Source: a virus
Virus record (IMG/VR): IMGVR_UViG_3300005095_000008
Span: 1-64,000 of that record
Length of the DNA: 64,000 nucleotides
Strand: one strand, 5' to 3'
In this document: positions 61,601 to 64,000 of the stretch, piece after piece
How positions within the stretch are numbered: the first letter of the stretch is position 1
How the letters are laid out: every line of letters begins with the position of its first letter
The notes under the pieces: generated by a model
What the model was told of the DNA's origin: nothing
Database searches by the model: none
What the model saw: only the letters and a program-made list of their open reading frames with translations
Position numbers and translations under genes: made by a program

Positions 61601-61737
61601 GCGGTGTAATCTCCACCTGCTTCGTCAATTATCTGTTTTAAATTACCAACAACAATATTTACCTCATCGGCATATAGTTGTCCTTGATGAGAATCGTCAT
61701 AATTATACTTCTCTTCAATGTCTTTTATACTGGCCAT
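55615..61737 (-). CDS. Giant tail fibre with C-terminal S74 chaperone domain (2040 residues)
   Basis: A 2040-residue fibre, the largest gene here. The N-terminal 155 residues (MASIKDIEEKYNYDDSHQGQ...) match the 1805-residue paralogue. The body has duplicated modules: ILGDSGTGIRQNG twice (DNA identical over 56 bp), LKSD.SVKDSGYIRA twice, and four YG(I/V)YIDS-type units (coded near 59820, 58700, 57270 and 56770). A head-like NIAIG.NA series precedes the C-terminus. S74 domain: SDLRDKTDIE, HYGFGAQEVLEKEL, TETAMIPVLTKALQEL, and a final coiled coil. It likely forms a trimeric receptor-binding fibre. Confidence 0.88.
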   Translation of the reverse strand: MASIKDIEEKYNYDDSHQGQLYADEVNIVVGNLKQIIDEAGGDYTAFGEKELVYALNELRLKSVFKATGTNELTLENKYGKTNASYILNSSCIFKFQAEEDNTGEVEIKITGSALSKPLYKNGNSLEAGDIKAGMVYEIEHDKDNNCYNIISTYVDGIDTLGGVTADQYLRSDIDDKIYGKITQGDTDNRTAGLYGVYDSTKVSHIWSIGEAYYLNANGSDFGNLYGAAYYHSNNGTYGEMAGGHQFVWANNGTPTVSIGDSIWTANSLGIGTCNLFGALDNSKALILGDSGTGIRQNGTGVLEFFQDENIFLQANSNAIETPTPRTWRIGDIYNKLYLNLYKNEINFISPDTTIRMNLLDDGSAFNISQSDESGTDYKRLSWVKFDSTRGTDIWTYNGNEIATIDANLTFTVYDATISLKSQFTTAIGDVTLTNDALHRNQYLLFDYEANVDTNGYNFFIENIYNEAHYHNDAYSVTNVYNYPVLEEGNYNYIYGSMNITHLKNDSKVSDVIYCMRNDVYSFSSEQQNHTVCSYNRVLKSDTSVKDSGYIRATHNEIYITEADHDNGAADIVATYSKIYAGNNNNTFDSIIGTSSRIETNGEVTSNFNALFYGSYMENTILQNAWGIYIDSDTPNYFAGSVQIGTSSISSMDNSKALILGDSGTGIRQNGDGVLELFHDSNIFLQATGSNVNAKGHMWKFGQNDGSLYTIISNSNNIYLGTNDGIDVVEMELNNRDNCSGFIMRPSVNDSYKKTLEWVRDDSLRKTDIWIYNDNEIDTIRRDTAIGFSDEYRTFENKAVTITGDFTLTDDREHKVTYRFLNYEPIVDLNDKKLYAYNMYDNAYYNTSCYDVTNYMIYPKLNSGEYVYATSVRSVLYIKNDAKVTGAIYGTRNNVYLYSTSPQNNTIGVYNRVLKSDASVKDSGYIRAAYNEVYIVDSDHDNGAVDVAGTYSNIRTGSSENTFNTLYANYAKITSQDGVGSNRNALYYGIYDGPILPNSYGVYIDSNVPNYLRGSIYSGAEVGEYIMRYNGSDNSFSIRRVTNQGGLVYASDSIFMTHAGERIRTNVYLLDLATDLGFDTVEEITSEYNLVTADGNIVINPGLQADGAIAYRYEFTTDTMSIPKDIDFRNTSSRINTTGFFAMANNGIDRLIFDSTNNVYMYNDTTLTIGMEDDKRTTIRRNEITLKGASNNDLRIYLNLYDVDPIFEITPKDNSTSFSSLKWRNDGDNGDYWTINDKRILLEGDVVGSDSSVTDSGTLDYEFASDSSTAQSIIFNCDNGTVDISEDTIHNITYNFNSYSPDTTLNSNTLTVNAYKKYTKFATDLTAANTILNETVLEAMSCENVFGINNKLTIESDAQVYTETVATYSKIDLLTSSYDDGVFIGSKSEVIKSVNPSLSGKLWGAYNVVRVQDIADTGRNDAESIVGTVSSLDVQNPENIYTEAYGHSSRINITYDDANNIYALYEGRYETNTPSIAYNLYLPSTAFSYLGGPLTISYDARKENSYETMLSLSASSNASVITSLIGTQFTTTCLDFNEITNFYGSKVSLNKDPRSKHSGVLIGNDVLIDIDYFSKSDDDDNAYDNGADTISGFRSKIQIDSEYATSDILAGYMSTINIDSDSGDFGTAAMFYGNSTYSSNTSKIYGIYIDGNFPSYFGGEIIANNGIGTDTSTFSITLNDSYDSELILSSRRLKYMAGSIEPIIDVSYYDSFIGLNAGLNANILSYAIAIGYHALSYTGTSDAIQQFNTAVGAYAMGMMAPGVDGNDSSKNIAIGDYAFYSPTPEPTDSDNNRYVDAHYNNIAIGSNALKTPYFSQHNIAIGTNTMSKNSYYKDSVVIGHWSANTCLDLVECVFIGNDVGPEEEVTVTNSIAIGYQAGDGQGDFDILDDNQIIMGNANITSALCKVQWDTPSDLRDKTDIETLPSSLEFVKELRPISYVYDDRFRYEDRKPDGTKKDTIKHYGFGAQEVLEKELEYFGENVIVKDKNKERLIITETAMIPVLTKALQELDEKVEQQQKTISELLSVINDLTSRIEELENN
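58967..59010. repeat. 44-nt direct repeat in fibre gene, copy 1
   Basis: Differs at one base from 60092-60135. It encodes the VLKSD.SVKDSGYI module. Marks a recent internal duplication or gene conversion in the 2040-residue fibre gene. Confidence 0.8.
59726..59781. repeat. 56-bp perfect direct repeat in fibre gene, copy 1
   Basis: Identical to 60842-60897. It encodes the ILGDSGTGIRQNG module. A diverged third copy is in the other fibre gene around 53220-53270. Confidence 0.85.
60092..60135. repeat. 44-nt direct repeat in fibre gene, copy 2
   Basis: Partner of 58967-59010; 43 of 44 bases identical, about 1.1 kb apart. Confidence 0.8.
60842..60897. repeat. 56-bp perfect direct repeat in fibre gene, copy 2
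   Basis: Partner of 59726-59781, about 1.1 kb apart, the same spacing as the 44-nt repeat. The spacing implies duplication of a module of roughly 370 residues. Confidence 0.85.
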
Positions 61738-61775
61738 GACCGTATCCTTTTTACTGTAAGTTATAGTCTATAGAC

Positions 61776-61783
61776 TAATTCAA
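61776..61783 (-). promoter_or_regulatory. TTGAATTA box upstream of 2040-residue fibre
   Basis: TTGAATTA on the minus strand, 38 nt before the start at 61737, in the same position as before the paralogous fibre. Confidence 0.35.
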
Positions 61784-61791
61784 TAAAACAA

Positions 61792-61824
61792 CTCACTACC
61801 AATCCAAAACGGATTGGTAGTGAG
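61792..61824 (-). terminator. Hairpin terminator
   Basis: Perfect 14-bp stem (left arm CTCACTACCAATCC) with an AAAAC loop after the gene ending at 61836. Confidence 0.8.
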
Positions 61825-61835
61825 GACATTTTGTC

Positions 61836-62789
61836 TTAATTTAATTCTGTAGGCAACGTTACTGGTAGTTCCGAACCACCATCTTTTTGTTTTATAAATA
61901 ACCAATATATCCATTCTTCATTATTGGTTGCTAATTTTGATTTTGCGCGTACTGTAACAAATCCACGTGCATCATACTCTGGATTTGTTATTTCGTATAC
62001 ATCACTATCTTCAATCGTTTCTACAACGACATCGTCTCGAATAATTTCAATAATAGAACCTGTGGCGTTACTAGCCTTCTCTATCTCAATTCGTATCTTA
62101 TCTTCTGTGTTATACGTTCCATTTGCAGTACTTGTATCTGTACTATCTGGATAATATTTTGGCACGTATTTTGTAAGTTTAGAACGTGGAGTGTAAATAA
62201 ATGCGCTAGACGCAACACTAGCATCGCCATTCCACATATGATATTGTGCTGTGATTTTATAAATACTATTTTCGTCTAAAATAATATCTACATACAGGTA
62301 TGATAAATTATCTTCATCGTTTGGTCTAAATAAAACCACATTCTCATCAAGGTCTTGTATAAGCCAACTCACACTCTTTATTTTCTCTTCAGAGTTCTGG
62401 AATACTTCTTTTAGTCTCACGTAGAAGTTTGTAAATGGAACTTCGTTATTTTCGTATGGCTCATCGAAGTAAAACTGCGGTGGCATGATACGTCTAGGTT
62501 CTTTTGTATTAAACCAGTCATCGTTTGCTTCGTCTGTATGCGCGATTGGTACATTAGACCAATTGCTTAAACCAGCAATATCTGAAATCGTTCTTGCTCT
62601 AGCGATATACTCTTGCCCAAGTTCCATTTGCTTATCAACGAGTAGGATGTAGAGATGCTCTGTATCTTCTCCTGTGTCAACGAATGGGTTTTCAAAGTTT
62701 GGATCGTCTGCTGTTGTCACCTGCCACTCTGTTGAGAGGTGTGTGTCATCAGGACTCAATTCAAACGGATTGAGTTTTAGAATTATCAT
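61836..62789 (-). CDS. Putative tail protein with fibronectin-like domains
   Basis: A 317-residue protein with repeated beta-sandwich features: LSTEWQVTTADDPNF ... YIARARTISDIAGLSNWSN (residues 15-80) reads like a fibronectin type III domain, and later segments are Ig-like. It is the first gene of the leftward late block. The ATG at 62789 has CGGAG five bases upstream; a TTG 18 nt earlier lies over the ribosome site region. Structural tail role inferred. Confidence 0.7.
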   Translation of the reverse strand: MIILKLNPFELSPDDTHLSTEWQVTTADDPNFENPFVDTGEDTEHLYILLVDKQMELGQEYIARARTISDIAGLSNWSNVPIAHTDEANDDWFNTKEPRRIMPPQFYFDEPYENNEVPFTNFYVRLKEVFQNSEEKIKSVSWLIQDLDENVVLFRPNDEDNLSYLYVDIILDENSIYKITAQYHMWNGDASVASSAFIYTPRSKLTKYVPKYYPDSTDTSTANGTYNTEDKIRIEIEKASNATGSIIEIIRDDVVVETIEDSDVYEITNPEYDARGFVTVRAKSKLATNNEEWIYWLFIKQKDGGSELPVTLPTELN

Positions 62790-62947
62790 AGCGTCTCCGA
62801 TCTTCAAGTTTGATTTTGACTAAGTTATCAAACAAAGGAATTTTTGAAGAATTTTATTTCTCACACAAAAGAACTCTTGGCAAATTTATTCTCTAGGTCA
62901 TCAGACCATCCTCATCAAACAATTTTCAAAATTCTCTTACTATAAAT

Positions 62948-62976
62948 CGCGCGGTCACGCGTGTGCGTGTGCGCGG
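62948..62976. other. Alternating purine-pyrimidine GC tract (Z-DNA-prone)
   Basis: A 29-bp run of CG/GT/GC steps in an otherwise extremely AT-rich region, with only one break in alternation. It is prone to left-handed helix formation under negative supercoiling. Confidence 0.6.
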
Positions 62977-63117
62977 TTCAAAGATAATATTTAATAATAA
63001 ATTATTAAATATATTATATAAATATATCAAAGATATTAATTATCTAAATTAATAAATTAATTTATCTAATTAAATAACAACTAAAGAATAATATATATAC
63101 TTAAAGAAAAAGAAAAA

Positions 63118-63168
63118 GACTCTATGTATATATATATTAACGTAGTTAATATATATATACATAGAGTC
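63118..63168. repeat. 51-bp palindrome, 24-bp perfect arms
   Basis: Left arm begins GACTCTATGTATATATATAT and ends TTAAC at 63141; spacer GTA; right arm 63145-63168 is its exact complement. Purine-rich AGAAAAAG tracts flank both sides. The AT-rich arms could extrude a cruciform. Too far from any gene end to be a normal terminator. Confidence 0.85.
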
Positions 63169-63376
63169 CAAAAGAAAAAGAATTTTTTTAGAAAAAAAAA
63201 TTCTAAAAATCTCTATTTAGTGATGAGTCAAAAGGATTTCTGAAAGAGAAATCCGTTGAAAATTTAGAGAAAATAAAAAATCTAAAGAATGTCTATTTAG
63301 TGAATCTCTCGAATTAGAAAAGATAAAATTGAGAAATGAAATTTCGAAAGTTTAGATTTGAGAATGAGAGAACAGA

Positions 63377-63424
63377 AGTCAAACTGAATTTAGAGTGTCG
63401 AATCGACACTCGATGATTTTGACT
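63377..63424. repeat. Nested hairpin
   Basis: Outer AGTCAAA/TTTGACT encloses GAGTGTCG-AAT-CGACACTC. Two coaxial stems separated by small internal loops, not next to a gene end. Confidence 0.6.
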
Positions 63425-63615
63425 CTAGATGTGAAAATAGTATTAAAATAGTAGAATTATAAATTGAGTATATAATTTAGTATATGTTTAAATTAACAGA
63501 ATGGTATCTAGAATCCATTTTCATAGGCTTACTAATATGAAGACATAGGTGAAGTACTTAAAACGATTTAAGGGTGATTTTTAAGAGTAGTGATTTAAAG
63601 TGAAATCGTTGACAG

Positions 63616-63667
63616 ATATTTGTTTTTATTCGTTCAAAAGTTTCTTCTTTTGAATAAAAACAAATAT
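63616..63667. repeat. Inverted repeat, 16+ bp stem
   Basis: ATATTTGTTTTTATTC pairs perfectly with 63652-63667. The stem continues as CAAAAG/CTTTTG after a three-base bulge, with a TTTCTT loop. It lies just beyond the terminator of the gene at the window end. Confidence 0.65.
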
Positions 63668-63680
63668 AAAAAACAAGAGA

Positions 63681-63709
63681 TAGATACAGACCAAAATGGT
63701 CTGTATCTA
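63681..63709 (-). terminator. Hairpin terminator
   Basis: Perfect 13-bp stem (left arm TAGATACAGACCA) with an AAA loop, directly after the leftward gene ending at 63711. Confidence 0.8.
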
Positions 63710-63710
63710 T

Positions 63711-64000
63711 TTAAACTTTTAAGTCTAATCTGTTAACTTGTTGCATAATGATTGTTTCTGATGTTCTAAAGATATCTGCTAAAACGAGAGAATCTAGTGT
63801 TTTTCTATCATAAACGACTTCTTTTAATTTATCTCCTGGAATGAGAATATCGAGTGCTTTTCCTTTTAATTCAGAGATTTCTGTATTAAGTACGTCAAAA
63901 TCTGAAGATGTGACTGTGAGTGGTTCAAATATAGTTACGGTGTCATCTGGAGGAGGTATTACTGTTAAGAGATGAGCCACTACGAAGGTTTGAAGGGTTT
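63711..64000 (-). CDS. Hypothetical protein, N-terminus cut by window edge
   Basis: The frame stays open to the last base of the window, so this is the C-terminal part of a longer protein. A GTG at 63980 is possible but has no ribosome site. The visible part has a Pro/Thr-rich beta segment (TVIPPPDDTVTIFEPL) and a helical end. No family recognised; a baseplate or tail role would fit the adjacent block. Confidence 0.6.
   Translation of the reverse strand, partial: TLQTFVVAHLLTVIPPPDDTVTIFEPLTVTSSDFDVLNTEISELKGKALDILIPGDKLKEVVYDRKTLDSLVLADIFRTSETIIMQQVNRLDLKV

Larger units (their letters stand above)
62790..63710. other. Long non-coding region, candidate replication origin
   Basis: About 920 bp with no convincing gene on either strand, the longest such stretch here. 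From left to right: a leader upstream of the tail gene, a GC-rich alternating purine-pyrimidine tract (62948-62976), about 110 bp with almost only A and T, a purine-rich AAAGAAAAAG run, a perfect long palindrome (63118-63168), and then several hairpins and a repeated TCTATTTAGTGA. Such a mix of an unwinding-prone tract, a cruciform and repeats is typical of origins or packaging/regulatory sites. No tRNA found. Confidence 0.5.

Noticed and set aside
62898-62904. CTGATGA on the minus strand, the hammerhead ribozyme core motif
   Set aside because: The required stem II and following GAAA with flanking stems I and III are not present.
62972-62982. GGTTCAAAG resembling a tRNA T-arm
   Set aside because: No five-base stem closes it and no acceptor or anticodon arm can be built around it. 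No tRNA was found elsewhere.
1-64000. CRISPR array or insertion sequence
   Set aside because: No regularly spaced direct repeats with unique spacers and no transposase-like gene with terminal repeats were seen.

Overview
This window looks like an internal 64 kb piece of a large, AT-rich, lytic tailed-phage genome, most likely a jumbo myovirus. The evidence is a roughly 700-residue HK97-type capsid protein, an 836-residue portal-like protein, a gpV-like baseplate spike, giant tail fibres with self-cleaving S74 chaperones, and a phage replication and nucleotide set: SbcC/gp46, UvsX/RecA-like, DnaB-like, RuvC-like, ThyX and NrdA/NrdB. No integrase, rRNA, tRNA or CRISPR array was seen. The host cannot be named from the sequence. 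The low GC content and a GH108-like endolysin would fit a low-GC Gram-negative bacterium, but that is inference.

Layout. 0-6 kb: short virion-type genes, a RuvC-like resolvase, a baseplate spike and the SbcC/gp46 homologue. A roughly 200-nt candidate structured RNA (5800-6000) follows in the gap before the portal gene. 6-20.5 kb: portal, large unrecognised virion-type proteins, a small protein resembling the C-terminus of RNA polymerase beta, a UvsX/RecA-like ATPase and a Q/Y-rich protein. 20.6-25.5 kb: a module of a MoxR AAA+ ATPase and a VWA protein flanked by two distant paralogues of about 430 residues. 25.6-30 kb: capsid protein and DnaB-like helicase. 30-38 kb: accessory region with a DHH phosphoesterase, a YiiX-like papain-fold protein, three tandem sigma-region-4-like proteins, two HExxH proteins, a DUF4376 protein, ThyX, small membrane proteins and an HNH nuclease. 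38.5-43.4 kb: two unknown genes and nrdB/nrdA. 43.5-62.8 kb: a leftward late block with an internal-head-like protein, endolysin, tail and adhesin proteins, and two paralogous giant fibres (1805 and 2040 residues). 62.8-63.7 kb: a roughly 920-bp non-coding region with an alternating GC tract, a pure A/T tract and a perfect 24-bp-arm palindrome, a candidate replication origin. A gene cut by the window edge ends the sequence.

Gene organisation. Genes are tightly packed, often with overlapping stop and start codons. Nearly every transcription unit ends in a perfect hairpin, most capped by ATAT or GTAT inside ACC/GGT. Two recurring upstream elements were found. A CATATTATAT-like box precedes several leftward regulatory or accessory genes. 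A TTGAATAA-like box lies about 18-21 nt before start codons, mainly of virion genes. They may be two promoter classes, and the three sigma-like proteins and the RpoB-like protein are obvious candidates for reading them.
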